From CAYOHG01 sp964465125 (GTDB taxonomy: Bacteria; Planctomycetota; Phycisphaerae; UBA1845; Fen-1342): DNA of 64,000 nucleotides. Shown here one piece after another: positions 36,784 to 45,301 of this stretch; position 1 is the stretch's first letter; each line of letters opens with the position of its first letter. The DNA lies in the NCBI GenBank assembly GCA_964465125.1, contig CAYXIO010000012.1, positions 18,912 through 82,911 of the forward strand. The letters are read 5' to 3'. A program made the position numbers and the translations under genes. The notes under the pieces are model-generated. The model saw only the letters and a list, made by a program, of their open reading frames with translations. It made no database searches and was not told where the DNA came from.

Positions 36784-37965
36784 ATGACTCCATTCTGCAA
36801 CGTGGCCCTGCTGGGCCAGAAGTTCATGGGCCGAGCCCACAGCAACGCCTACTTCAAGGCCGACCGCTTCTTCAACCTGCCGGTGCGTCCGGTGCTGCAC
36901 ACCATCGCCGGTCTGGACCTGATTTCGCTGGCGCCGTTCGCGGACCGCTGGGGCTGGCGGAAGTACAGCACTTCCTGGAAGGAAGTCGTCAAGGACCCGG
37001 CCATCAACCTCGTCGACGTGAGCACCCCGAACTACATGCACGCGGACCAGGCCATCGCGGCCCTGGCGGCCGGCAAGCACGTCGCCTGCGAGAAGCCGCT
37101 GGCGGGCAACCTCAAGGACGCCCGCGAGATGAAGAACGCCGCCGCACGCTTCAAGCGGGCCAAGACCTTCGTCTGGTACAACTACCGCCGCTGCCCCGCG
37201 GTCGCGCTGGCGCATCAGCTCGTCAGGCAGGGCCGTCTGGGACGGATTCACCACGTCCGGGCGCACTACCTGCAAAGCTGGGGCGGCCCGGATACGCCCC
37301 TGAGCTGGCGCTTCCAGAAGAAATACGCCGGCTCGGGCGCCCACGGCGACCTCAACGCGCACGTCATCGACATGGCGCGCTTCATCACCGGCCAGGAGTT
37401 CGTCGAAATCTACGGCGCCGCGGCCGAGACATTGGTCCCCGAACGCGTGCCGCAGACGCTGCCCAAGGTCGTCTCCGGCTCCGTCAAGCGCCGCAAGCTC
37501 ACCGAGAAGGTTGACGTCGACGACGCGACGCTTTTCCTGGCGCGGATGGCCGGCGGGACCATCGCCTCCTTCGAGGCGACCCGCCTGGCGACCGGGCACT
37601 ACAACGACAACTCGGTCGAGCTCAACGGCGAGCTTGGCTCGCTGCGCTTCGATTTCGAGGACATGAACCTCCTGCAATACTTCGACGCGCGCGAGGAGCG
37701 GACCTTGCAGGGCTGGCGCAAGATCATGTGCACCGCCGCCGGCACCCACCCCTACGCCGGTGCCTGGTGGCCCGAGGGGCACGTCATCGGCTACGAGCAC
37801 ACCTTCGTGAACATGGTGGCCGACATGATGGCCGTGCTCGGCGGCGAGCAGCCGACCGTCCCGCTGCCCGACTTCGCCGATGCCTACGAGACCCAGCGCG
37901 TGCTCGAAGCCGCGCTGCTGGCCGCCAAGAACCGTGCCGCCGTCAAGCTCAGCGAAGTCAAGTAG
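36784..37965 (+). CDS. Gfo/Idh/MocA family oxidoreductase
   Basis: 393 residues; AAGGAGCGGAG precedes the ATG. NAD(P)-dependent sugar or inositol dehydrogenase family. N-terminal Rossmann part: NVALLGQKFMGRAHSNAY (nucleotide loop GxxxxGRAH variant), VDVSTPNYMHADQAIAALAAGKHVACEKPLA with the conserved EKP lysine. C-terminal domain: YNYRRCPAVALAHQLVRQGRLGRIHHVRAHYLQSW and SGAHGDLNAHVIDMARFITG with the His/Asp pair expected for catalysis. No signal peptide. Substrate cannot be deduced; these are abundant in Planctomycetes. It is preceded by its own promoter and is likely monocistronic. Confidence 0.92.
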   Translation: MTPFCNVALLGQKFMGRAHSNAYFKADRFFNLPVRPVLHTIAGLDLISLAPFADRWGWRKYSTSWKEVVKDPAINLVDVSTPNYMHADQAIAALAAGKHVACEKPLAGNLKDAREMKNAAARFKRAKTFVWYNYRRCPAVALAHQLVRQGRLGRIHHVRAHYLQSWGGPDTPLSWRFQKKYAGSGAHGDLNAHVIDMARFITGQEFVEIYGAAAETLVPERVPQTLPKVVSGSVKRRKLTEKVDVDDATLFLARMAGGTIASFEATRLATGHYNDNSVELNGELGSLRFDFEDMNLLQYFDAREERTLQGWRKIMCTAAGTHPYAGAWWPEGHVIGYEHTFVNMVADMMAVLGGEQPTVPLPDFADAYETQRVLEAALLAAKNRAAVKLSEVK

Positions 37966-38010
37966 CAAGTTCGCGTCGGCGGACGGACGGGACGATTGCC
38001 GTGCCTGCGC

Positions 38011-39639
38011 CTACGGCCCGGCTGGCTCCGTTCCGGTCTTCGGCTCGGGCGGCACCACACCCTGCGGCCAGGGCCCGAAGTTCAGCACGACCATCGCGCG
38101 CCACCGGGCCGGATCGAACAGCTTACCGCGCGTCACCAGCGCGACCCGGTCGTAAAACGTCGCCAGCGCCGGGTCGGCGATGTGATTCACCTCCGTCGCG
38201 ATCGTCTCGGCGTATCCGGCCGGGAGATTCCGATACAGGTGCCCGATCCGACGGCTGCGGCTCAGGTCCGGTTGCAGCCGCGCCAGGAACGCGTCGGCCA
38301 GGGCCAGCTCGTCGATCAGGTGAACGGCCGGGCCGGCGTAGTACCCCAGAAACCCGATGTTACGGTGCACGTAGATGCCCGGGCCGCGCGCCCGCAGCGC
38401 TTCCCCCTCGGCCACGCCCGGATGCGACGGCAGCCGGACGCGGTGCATCGCGCGCAGCAGCCCGGTCTGCTCGTAGTAATAGCCGCGTTCGTCGACGATG
38501 CCGTCGTTGGGAATGAAATGCGCCGAATAGGACGCGCCGCTGAACAGCGGTGAGCCGCTGGATCGCAGCCCGAGCACTGCGACCACGAAGATCATCAGCA
38601 GGCTGAGGCGCAGTTTCACGGCGGCCCAGCCGGTCAGCACCCCAACGCCGCAGACGAGCGGACCCGTGAGAAACCGGCCGATCATGAAGTCGCCGCCGAC
38701 CTTGACGGTGTACAGCACGTACAGCAGCGCGCCCAGCGAGACCGCCGCCGAGCGCCACTGGCGAAACGCCAGCGGAACGACCAGCCCGGCGAGGATCACG
38801 ACGGGCGTGAGCGTGTCCTCGGCGAAGCTGCGCAGCAGGTAGCGCAGGCCCTGCTGCCAGAGCACGTCCGCCGGAAGCCCGTGATTGAGCTTGGCGTAGG
38901 CGGTGTTCGGCAGCGGCGTGCCGTAATAGATGGTGGAGAAGATCGTCCACGCGATCAGCGGGAGGAAGCCGAGCAGCAGGTCGCGGACCGCGCGGCCAAA
39001 AGCGGCGGCGGGACGAGCTGCGGCGCGCAGGGTCGTGAATGCGGCGACGAGGAGCGCGGGCGCGATCAGCAGCAGCGCGTCGAGCCGGCTGAGCGCCAGC
39101 AGGCTGCCCAGCAGGGAAAGCGAAAGCAGGGCGCGCGGCCGGTCCGGAGACGATCGATGCAGGTACACCGCCAGGAAGGCCAGCAGGAGCAGATGGGTAA
39201 GCGGGTTCTCCAGGCCGGAGGTCGAATAGTCGATGTACGCGCGCGAGAGCGTGAAGGTCAGCAGCCCCGCCATCGCCGCATAGGCCGTACCGGCGACGCC
39301 GAAGGTGTACACGACCGCCCCCCCGGCGGCCGCGAGAATCGAGAGCAGGATCGCCGGATAGTAGATCTCGCCCGCAAGCCCGAAGAGCGCGTTGCCGAGC
39401 AGGTAGGGCGGAACCAGCAGGAGCATCCAGAGCGGGTGCGTGTACGACTGCACGCGCTCCTCGGTGTTCCAGGTCAGACCGTAGCCGTGCACGAAGTTGT
39501 CGACGGTTCGAAAGGTGATGTAGGCGTCGTCGCTCAGCCAGGCGGTGTTGATGACGATGGCGACGTACAGACAGAGCAGGAGGATCGCGGGCAGATACTC
39601 AGGATGCAGGCGGCGCGATCGACCCGGGGTTTCGCACAT
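38011..39639 (-). CDS. GT-C fold membrane glycosyltransferase-like protein
   Basis: 542 residues with about eleven hydrophobic segments starting at PAILLLCLYVAIVINTAW. After the first helix comes LSDDAYITFRTVDNFVHGYGLTWN, with Asp37/Asp38 as in polyprenyl-phosphate-sugar-dependent GT-C enzymes, and SYTHPLWMLLL. The C-terminal about 130 residues are soluble, with NPLTH-type and LPSHPGVAEGEALRARGPGIYVHRN stretches. Probably transfers a sugar to a periplasmic acceptor; acceptor and donor are unknown. Its ATG follows the stop of the QW-repeat gene by 5 nt, so the two are cotranscribed and may act on the same envelope structure. Confidence 0.85.
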   Translation of the reverse strand: MCETPGRSRRLHPEYLPAILLLCLYVAIVINTAWLSDDAYITFRTVDNFVHGYGLTWNTEERVQSYTHPLWMLLLVPPYLLGNALFGLAGEIYYPAILLSILAAAGGAVVYTFGVAGTAYAAMAGLLTFTLSRAYIDYSTSGLENPLTHLLLLAFLAVYLHRSSPDRPRALLSLSLLGSLLALSRLDALLLIAPALLVAAFTTLRAAARPAAAFGRAVRDLLLGFLPLIAWTIFSTIYYGTPLPNTAYAKLNHGLPADVLWQQGLRYLLRSFAEDTLTPVVILAGLVVPLAFRQWRSAAVSLGALLYVLYTVKVGGDFMIGRFLTGPLVCGVGVLTGWAAVKLRLSLLMIFVVAVLGLRSSGSPLFSGASYSAHFIPNDGIVDERGYYYEQTGLLRAMHRVRLPSHPGVAEGEALRARGPGIYVHRNIGFLGYYAGPAVHLIDELALADAFLARLQPDLSRSRRIGHLYRNLPAGYAETIATEVNHIADPALATFYDRVALVTRGKLFDPARWRAMVVLNFGPWPQGVVPPEPKTGTEPAGP

Positions 39640-39644
39640 GGGCG

Positions 39645-40799
39645 TTAATTTTCGTCCAGCGTGGCCCCCAATGCCAGCAGCGCGTACGCGGTCGCCAGGG
39701 CGGGATGCCCCTCCATCCAGCGGTCGGCCTCGTTGCTCCAGCTACCATCGCCGCGCTGCTGTCGCGCGAGCTGCTCGATCAGCTCGCGCCGCCAGTCATG
39801 CTTGCGCCCCTGGGCGTCGGCGAGGACGGGCTCGCCCCAGGCGGCCAGCGCCCGTGCGAACACGTGGTAGTAGTAGTACAGCCCCTCGCGCGAGCGCGTC
39901 TGCGGCATGTTCGGGTTGGATTCAAGCGTCCAGTTCGCCCGGATCCACTCCAGCGCGGCGCGCACCCGCGCATCGTCACGGGTCAGGCCGGCGTACAGCA
40001 GGCTCTTGAAGCCGGCGTACGTCATCGTGCCATAGCAGCGCAGCTCCTGCCGCCCGTCCACGTCCACCGTTTCAGCCTTGCTTTCGCCGCCATGGACCGG
40101 TGAGTAGATGAACCCGCCCTGCGTCGAGCCGCGCGCGAAGGGCTGGTCGTTGCTCTCGCCGCGCATCTGGCAGCGCTCGATGAATTGCAGCGCCCTGCGG
40201 TAGGTGGGGTGGTCCTTCGGCAGTCCGCTGTCGTGCAGCGCTTCGAGCATCATCTGCGTGTTGGAGAGGTCCGGGCGCCTGCCCTGGCCGTAGCCCGCGC
40301 CGCCATACCACGCGTTGTCGGGCCCGATGTTTTCCGATTCGTCCCATTGCAGCTTGATCAGAAACTGCTGGAGTTTCTCGACGGCCGCCTGATGGCGCTG
40401 GTCATGGAGGGCGGCGAGCATGGACAGCGCGATGCTGCTCTCATAGTTCTTGAGCAGGCCCTCCGCGGAGTAGATGCCGCCGTCCTCGCGCTGAGACTTC
40501 AGGACGAGCTCGGTTCCGCGGCGGACGGACTCGTGCTGCGGACCGATTCCGGGCGTCTGTGCCAGGGCGCGGACGCAAAGTGCGGTGATGCCCGGGCCGG
40601 AGGCGGAGGACCATCCGCCGTCCGCCTCCTGGGCGGCAATCAGGTACCTGGCACCGGTCCGCAGGAGCGCAGTGGCATGCTGGCGAACCGCGTCGTCTTT
40701 CGGCGGCGGCTGCGCTGGAGCGCTGCTCTGGGCCCGCAGCGGCGCCGCCCAAACGCCCGCGAGAATGCCGATCAGCGCCATCCGAACGGATCGAGTCAC
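39645..40799 (-). CDS. Secreted prenyltransferase/squalene-oxidase-repeat (QW) protein
   Basis: 384 residues from GTG with TGGAGAAACCGCC upstream. Signal peptide VTRSVRMALIGILAGVWAAPLRA. The rest is an alpha/alpha-barrel built of QW-type repeats (QEADGGWSSASGPGITALCVRAL, SQREDGGIYSAEGLLKNYESSIALSML, GYGQGRRPDLSNTQMMLEAL, QRGDGSWSNEADRWMEGHPALATAYALLAL). It is half the size of squalene-hopene cyclases and no DxDD is present, so cyclase activity is not supported. Similar secreted proteins are common in Planctomycetes. Function unknown. It overlaps neither neighbour; the GT-C gene follows 5 nt downstream. Confidence 0.85.
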   Translation of the reverse strand: MTRSVRMALIGILAGVWAAPLRAQSSAPAQPPPKDDAVRQHATALLRTGARYLIAAQEADGGWSSASGPGITALCVRALAQTPGIGPQHESVRRGTELVLKSQREDGGIYSAEGLLKNYESSIALSMLAALHDQRHQAAVEKLQQFLIKLQWDESENIGPDNAWYGGAGYGQGRRPDLSNTQMMLEALHDSGLPKDHPTYRRALQFIERCQMRGESNDQPFARGSTQGGFIYSPVHGGESKAETVDVDGRQELRCYGTMTYAGFKSLLYAGLTRDDARVRAALEWIRANWTLESNPNMPQTRSREGLYYYYHVFARALAAWGEPVLADAQGRKHDWRRELIEQLARQQRGDGSWSNEADRWMEGHPALATAYALLALGATLDEN

Positions 40800-40868
40800 G
40801 GCGGTTTCTCCATCACGAGGGTCCGCGCTCGCCGGCACCGCCGCCGTTGCGGCGCGTCGACGCGCGGG

Positions 40869-41243
40869 TCAGTCATAGCCCAGTTCTTCGAGCTGATCCT
40901 CGTCCAGCCCGAAGTGATGACCGATTTCGTGCAGCACGGTGATCCGAATCTCGTCGACCAGCTCATCGACCGAGTCGCACATGGCGCAGAGGTTGTCGCG
41001 GAAGATCAGAATCCGGTCGGGCAGAGGCGACGGCGCCAGGTCGGCCCCCTTGTCCTCGAGCGGAATCCCGACGTAGAGACCCAGCAGGTCCGGCTCGACG
41101 TCGTGCTCCCGACAAAGCGATGCGTCCGGGCGCGGTCGCACCTCGATCAGCACGTTGTCGAGGTAGGGCTGGAACTCGTCGGGAATGTCGTCCAGCGCGG
41201 CCTGCACGGCGCGATCGAAGTCGGCCTCCGAGACGTATATCAT
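40869..41243 (-). CDS. Zincin-like metallopeptidase (TTHA0227-type)
   Basis: 124 residues, the normal length for Zincin_1 (PF06262). Zn motif HEIGHHFGLDEDQLEELGYD with His105, Glu106, His109 and the trailing GLDED. N-terminal EADFDRAVQAALDDIPDEFQPYLDNVLIEV matches the family. Minimal cytoplasmic metalloprotease with unknown substrate. Divergent from the sppA gene, 75 nt apart; a TATACT on the minus strand (41309-41314) may be its -10 element. Confidence 0.9.
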   Translation of the reverse strand: MIYVSEADFDRAVQAALDDIPDEFQPYLDNVLIEVRPRPDASLCREHDVEPDLLGLYVGIPLEDKGADLAPSPLPDRILIFRDNLCAMCDSVDELVDEIRITVLHEIGHHFGLDEDQLEELGYD

Positions 41244-41318
41244 GCGGACTCGTTTCGTCTCGATACCCTTCGCCCCACGCGGCCGGTCGCGCGGGTCGGA
41301 CCGGTGGGAGTATAGCTC

Positions 41319-42386
41319 GTGCTCAACGGCCAACCAATCGTCACCGCGCGCGCCTGCGTCCTCGCCGGGCTGATCGCCTTGAGTGGTGCGGGCTGCGCGC
41401 CGGGCGGGTTCCTGATCACGCCGGTCAAGGTCGATCGGGCGCTCGAAGAGTTCGTCGTCGCGCGCGAAAGCGCGCTGGCGGAGCGCAAGATCGCGGTCAT
41501 CGACGTCGACGGGCTGCTCTCGAATCGCCGGTCCAGCTCGATCCTCGCGGGCAGCGGCGAGAATCCGGTCGCGCTCTTCAAGGAGAAGCTGGACAAGGCC
41601 GCCGGCGACGAGCGCGTGCGAGCGCTCGTGCTGCGGATCAACTCGCCCGGCGGCGGCGTCACCGCCAGCGACCTGATGCACGCGGAGCTGCTGCGCTTCA
41701 AGGCCCGGATGAACAAGCCGGTCGTCGCCTGCCTGCTCGACGTCGGCGCCTCAGGCGCGTACTACCTGGCCTGCGCCTCGGACCGCATCCTCGCGACGCC
41801 CACCAGCGTCGTCGGCAGCATCGGCGTGGTCATGCTGACGCCCGATCTGTCGGGCGTGATGCAGAAGCTCGGCATCGAGGCCAACGTCATCAAGAGCGGC
41901 TCGATGAAGGACGCGGGCTCGCCGTTCCGCAGAATGCAGGAGCAAGAGCGCGACTACTTCCAGGCGATGGTCAACGAAATGTACGAGCGGTTCCTGGACG
42001 TGGTGCTGGCCGGGCGGCCGGACCTGACGCGCGACCAGTTGCGACCGCTGGCGGATGGCCGCGTGTACGTGGCGCCGGAAGCCCAGCGGCTCGGGTTGAT
42101 CGACGAGGTCGGCGGGATGGAGGCGGCCCTGCTGGCCGCCAGGCAGGCCGCGGGGCTTGCCGACACGCCCATCGTGGTCGTGCAGTACGCGCGCCCGCTG
42201 GCACATCGCCCCAACTTTTACGCCCAGGCCGCGGACCTGCCCGTGGAGACCGTCGGGGGAAGCGGCGCGCTTGGCGCGGCCGGCGCCGTTGCGCCCGCGC
42301 AGGTCAATCTGATCCGCGTCGGGCTGCCGGAGTGGATGACCGACCCGTCGCCGCAGTTCCTGTACCTGTGGGCGCCGACCTGGTGA
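41319..42386 (+). CDS. Signal peptide peptidase SppA-like S49 protease, lipoprotein
   Basis: 355 residues from GTG with GGGAG upstream. Lipoprotein signal MLNGQPIVTARACVLAGLIALSGAGC. The S49 core includes IAVIDVDGLLS, VRALVLRINSPGGGVTASDLMHAELLRF, the nucleophile motif DVGASGAYYLACASDRILA (Ser in GASG) and the general base Lys in IKSGSMKDAGSPFR. SppA-type proteases degrade cleaved signal peptides in the membrane; the 36K-type short form acts as an octamer. The C-terminal about 50 residues (VNLIRVGLPEWM) are unassigned. Convergent with the PEP-CTERM gene. Confidence 0.9.
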   Translation: MLNGQPIVTARACVLAGLIALSGAGCAPGGFLITPVKVDRALEEFVVARESALAERKIAVIDVDGLLSNRRSSSILAGSGENPVALFKEKLDKAAGDERVRALVLRINSPGGGVTASDLMHAELLRFKARMNKPVVACLLDVGASGAYYLACASDRILATPTSVVGSIGVVMLTPDLSGVMQKLGIEANVIKSGSMKDAGSPFRRMQEQERDYFQAMVNEMYERFLDVVLAGRPDLTRDQLRPLADGRVYVAPEAQRLGLIDEVGGMEAALLAARQAAGLADTPIVVVQYARPLAHRPNFYAQAADLPVETVGGSGALGAAGAVAPAQVNLIRVGLPEWMTDPSPQFLYLWAPTW

Positions 42387-42401
42387 ACCGCGGCGCGCAG
42401 C

Positions 42402-42425
42402 GCTGACCGCGCGAGCGCGGTCAGC
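42402..42425. terminator. Hairpin between convergent genes
   Basis: GCTGACCGCG (42402-42411) and CGCGGTCAGC (42416-42425) form a perfect 10-bp stem with a 4-nt loop. No U-tract follows on either strand, so termination is likely but not certain. Confidence 0.45.
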
Positions 42426-42510
42426 AAAGGTCTGCGGCCTGGTTTCGCGCGGCGATGCGGGCCGCTTGACGGCCGCCCGGTCTGCGCGGCGCGAGAATGC
42501 GGAGGGGGTG

Positions 42511-43164
42511 CTAGGTGCGGCGGCGCAGCAGCAGGCTCGCGAGCGCGAACAGCGCGGCGCTGCCGGGCTCGGGAACCGGCCCGCTGATCTGGAATCCCGT
42601 GATCACGCCGTCGGGATTGATTTCGACGCCCCAGACGCCCAGGCTCAACTCCGTCGGCGCGACGTTGGTAACGTAGAAGTAGTCGCCGCCGCTGCCTTCC
42701 GTGCCCGGCAGACTCCACCCGTCGGCTTGCGGCTCCGATGCGAAGAACGGTCGCGTGCCGTTGTCGTCCCTAAGCCCGAAGCCGGCATTCTCGCCGCAAT
42801 AGACGGCGAGCTCATAGATCTGGCCCGGCAGGAGATCGCGAATCTCGAAGATGCCGAAGTCGCCGGAATCCTGCAGGTTGTTGATGCCGGGGTCGCTGAA
42901 CGTAGCCGGGTTCGCGAGGAGCGTATAGACGACGTCAAAGGGCGAAGCGCCTCCGAATTCGGTCGGCAGGTCGGTCGCTCCCGTCGCGCTGAGCACGCTC
43001 GTCCAGAGCGTGCCTCCGGCCGTGCTGAGCGGGCCGTCGTCGCCGACGTGCGTCGTGTCACTCGGTTCGCCGGCCTCAATGTCGACGTTGACGATCGCGG
43101 CGGATGCACCGGCGGCGAGCGCTGCGGCCGTGAACGTGGCGCAGAGGGTATGGAATCGTGGCAT
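42511..43164 (-). CDS. PEP-CTERM sorting domain protein
   Basis: 217 residues; GAGGAGCCACAC precedes ATG (the frame is open upstream to 43257 but has no site). Signal peptide MPRFHTLCATFTAAALAAGASA. The central part is beta-rich with Asp/Gly-rich strands (DIEAGEPSDTTHVGDDGPLS, GIFEIRDLLPGQIYELAVYCG). The C-terminus VPEPGSAALFALASLLLRRRT is a PEP-CTERM motif: VPEP, membrane helix, basic cluster, substrate of exosortase. No exosortase or EPS gene is in the window. Surface protein of unknown role. Confidence 0.88.
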   Translation of the reverse strand: MPRFHTLCATFTAAALAAGASAAIVNVDIEAGEPSDTTHVGDDGPLSTAGGTLWTSVLSATGATDLPTEFGGASPFDVVYTLLANPATFSDPGINNLQDSGDFGIFEIRDLLPGQIYELAVYCGENAGFGLRDDNGTRPFFASEPQADGWSLPGTEGSGGDYFYVTNVAPTELSLGVWGVEINPDGVITGFQISGPVPEPGSAALFALASLLLRRRT

Positions 43165-43494
43165 GTGTGGCTCCTCACTCCTGGTACGTAGCGATGCCCA
43201 TGCGTGGGCGAGCGTGGGAGTGCCGGTCGCGCACCTCCCCTCCGTGCTGGTGCCCACGCATCCGAGATGGCTGCCCTACGGCGGCCGTTCATGGTAGGCC
43301 TGTCGCAAACGGACAATCAACTCAAGTGGGACAAAAGATGCCAAAAGCGCACGCTGGCGGATGATTTCATGTGCTGTGGGGGACCAGTCCCCTTGAGAGG
43401 AGAGCGATATCGAGGGGCGATAGCGTCCGCTGGCGGAACAGGGAGCATGCGAACGTCTGCCCGCCGCGGTTTCCCGGCTCCGTGCCGTTCGCGG
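43165..43494. other. Intergenic region with inverted repeats
   Basis: 330 nt between the PEP-CTERM start and the laccase-domain stop. It holds a 10-bp inverted repeat (ATGCGTGGGC at 43200-43209 and GCCCACGCAT at 43252-43261) and a GGGGAC/GTCCCC hairpin at 43379-43392. No gene is supported. Confidence 0.5.
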
Positions 43495-44247
43495 TCAGCC
43501 TCGCAGTCCCGCCATCAGCCCGAAGTGTCCGCACCCAGCGCCCTCGCGCCGAAACGAGTAGAACACATCGAGGTGGGTCATGGTGCACAGCGCCGCCAGC
43601 TCGATGTTTTCCGGCTTCAGCCCGGCGCGACACAGTTCCAGGCGGTTGGCGGTCCAGAGGTCGAAGTACATCCGTCCGTCGCGCCGCGGGAAGCACGCGC
43701 CCCGGTCGGGCAGCGCGACAGCGGCGTCGAATACGTCCCCCCGCACCTCGTATTGCTCCGGGCCCGCCGACGGGCCGATCCCCGCCAGCAGCGCTTCAGG
43801 CCGACTGCCGAAGCGCGACTGCATCGCCTCCACGGCAAGCACGACCGCGCGCGAAACCGTGCAGCGCCAGCTCGCGTGCACCAGCGCCAGAACGCCGCGC
43901 CGATCATAGAGCACCACCAAAGGGCAATCGGCGGAAAACGTCATCAGCGGCGTGTTCGGCCGATCGGTGACCACCGCGTCGCAACCTTCCAGCCGCCCGG
44001 TCTCCCGCTGTCCGTCGATGATCGCGATGCGGGGCGTGTGAACCTGCACGCAGTAGCACAGGTTTTCCGGATTGAGGCCCAGGTCGCGCGCCATCTGAAG
44101 CCGGCGCTGGTGTCGCTGCGCCGCGAGCGCGTCGTCACGCGCCGAGACATCCTCCGGGCGCGTGGAGAATGCGTGCGCAAGCCCCGGCTCGGAGAGCAAT
44201 TGTTCAAAAAACGCGTAGCGCCGGCCGTTGATCCGATCGAATTGCAT
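43495..44247 (-). CDS. Laccase-domain purine nucleosidase/polyphenol oxidase family protein (YfiH/PgeF-like)
   Basis: 250 residues. The Zn site is His70 (CVQVHTPR), Cys108 (SADCPLVVLYD) and His124 (LVHASWRC), with CTMTHLDVFYSFRREG near the end. Family members act as adenosine/purine nucleoside phosphorylase or deaminase-like enzymes (LACC1/YlmD type) and as peptidoglycan editing factors. The usual HAGWRG motif reads HASWRC here. The ATG shares one base with the stop codon of the upstream dehydrogenase gene (TGATG), so expression is coupled. The long frame to 44553 lacks coding character. Confidence 0.88.
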   Translation of the reverse strand: MQFDRINGRRYAFFEQLLSEPGLAHAFSTRPEDVSARDDALAAQRHQRRLQMARDLGLNPENLCYCVQVHTPRIAIIDGQRETGRLEGCDAVVTDRPNTPLMTFSADCPLVVLYDRRGVLALVHASWRCTVSRAVVLAVEAMQSRFGSRPEALLAGIGPSAGPEQYEVRGDVFDAAVALPDRGACFPRRDGRMYFDLWTANRLELCRAGLKPENIELAALCTMTHLDVFYSFRREGAGCGHFGLMAGLRG

Positions 44248-45212
44248 CAGGCGTCCGGCTCCAGCAGGACTTTCAGGTTTCGCGGGTCGGCGGCCGCCGC
44301 GAACGCTTCCTCGCCGCGAGACAGCGGAAAGCGCGCGGCGATCAGCTCGCGCACGCGCACGCGCTTCGCCGCCAGCAGGCGGAGCGCCACGTCGAACGGA
44401 CCGCAGCGATTCCCCACGACGCGCAATTCGTTGATCACGAGGGGGGCGAGGTCCACCGTCGGCGGCCGGGCGTACGTGCTCTTGAGCACCAGCGTGCCAC
44501 GCGGGCGAAGCAGCTTCATGCCCAGCTTCAGGCCGTCCGCGTTGCCGGTGCACTCGACCAGCACGTCGTAGGTCGGCTCATGCGCCAGGGTCGCAGCATC
44601 GAGCGCGTGCAATCCGAGCCGCCGGCAGAGCTCCAGGCTGCGCGGGTTACGCCCCAGCACGTCCAAGGGTCCTGGTTGGAGCGCCAGAACCTGCGCGCAC
44701 AACAGCCCGAGCCTGCCCGTGCCGAGCACCGCGGCGCGCATGCCCGCTTGAATCGGATGATCCAGGACGACCTGGGCGGCGGCCGCCAGCGGCTCGACGA
44801 AAACGGCCTCATCGTCGTCGATCGCGTCGGGCACGACGTGGCAATTCTCGGCGGGAACGCACACCTGCTCAGCGAAAGCGCCGTCGCGGTTGAGGATGCC
44901 CAGCGCCGTCCGCGGCCAGGCGTGCTTGCGGGCGGCTGCATCGAGCGAAACGCCGGGCGCGACACAGTTGATCTCCGCGACCACGCGCCGCCCGCGCAAC
45001 TCCGCCGCTCCCTCGATGACCGTTCCGACGAACTCATGCCCGAGAATCCCGTTGAAGTCCATGTACCCGCGCGCGATCTCGAGGTCGGTGGCGCAAATGC
45101 CGGCCCGCGCCACGCGGACGAGCACCTCACCGGGGCCCGGTCGCGGCTGCGGGGCGTCGCGAACGACGCGCACGCCGCGAGGCCGGGTGCGATCGGTCCG
45201 GATGGCCAGCAT
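44247..45212 (-). CDS. Zinc-type (MDR) alcohol dehydrogenase family protein
   Basis: 321 residues; AGAGGCGACCCGC precedes ATG. N-terminal GroES-like catalytic domain: GEVLVRVARAGICATDLEIARGYMDF (Zn Cys) and GILGHEFVGTVIEG (His, Glu). Rossmann part: AAVLGTGRLGLLCAQVLAL (GxGxxG). The loop that normally holds the four structural-zinc Cys is degenerate, keeping one Cys (INCVAPGVSLDAAARKHAWP), so the structural zinc is probably absent. NAD(P)-dependent oxidation of an unknown alcohol. The next gene starts on its last codon; a link to purine metabolism is not evident. Confidence 0.9.
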   Translation of the reverse strand: MLAIRTDRTRPRGVRVVRDAPQPRPGPGEVLVRVARAGICATDLEIARGYMDFNGILGHEFVGTVIEGAAELRGRRVVAEINCVAPGVSLDAAARKHAWPRTALGILNRDGAFAEQVCVPAENCHVVPDAIDDDEAVFVEPLAAAAQVVLDHPIQAGMRAAVLGTGRLGLLCAQVLALQPGPLDVLGRNPRSLELCRRLGLHALDAATLAHEPTYDVLVECTGNADGLKLGMKLLRPRGTLVLKSTYARPPTVDLAPLVINELRVVGNRCGPFDVALRLLAAKRVRVRELIAARFPLSRGEEAFAAAADPRNLKVLLEPDA

Positions 45213-45301
45213 GCGGGTCGCCTCTGGATGAGTCGCGCCTCTCGACGGGGTGCGTGGCGGCGCGGGTTTCGAGTATGGACTTCCGCCCGGGTCGGGACGG
45301 G

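Noticed and set aside
34033..37968. 1311-codon minus-strand open frame
   Set aside because: Antisense to fliD, fliS and the Gfo/Idh/MocA gene, all of which have strong family motifs.
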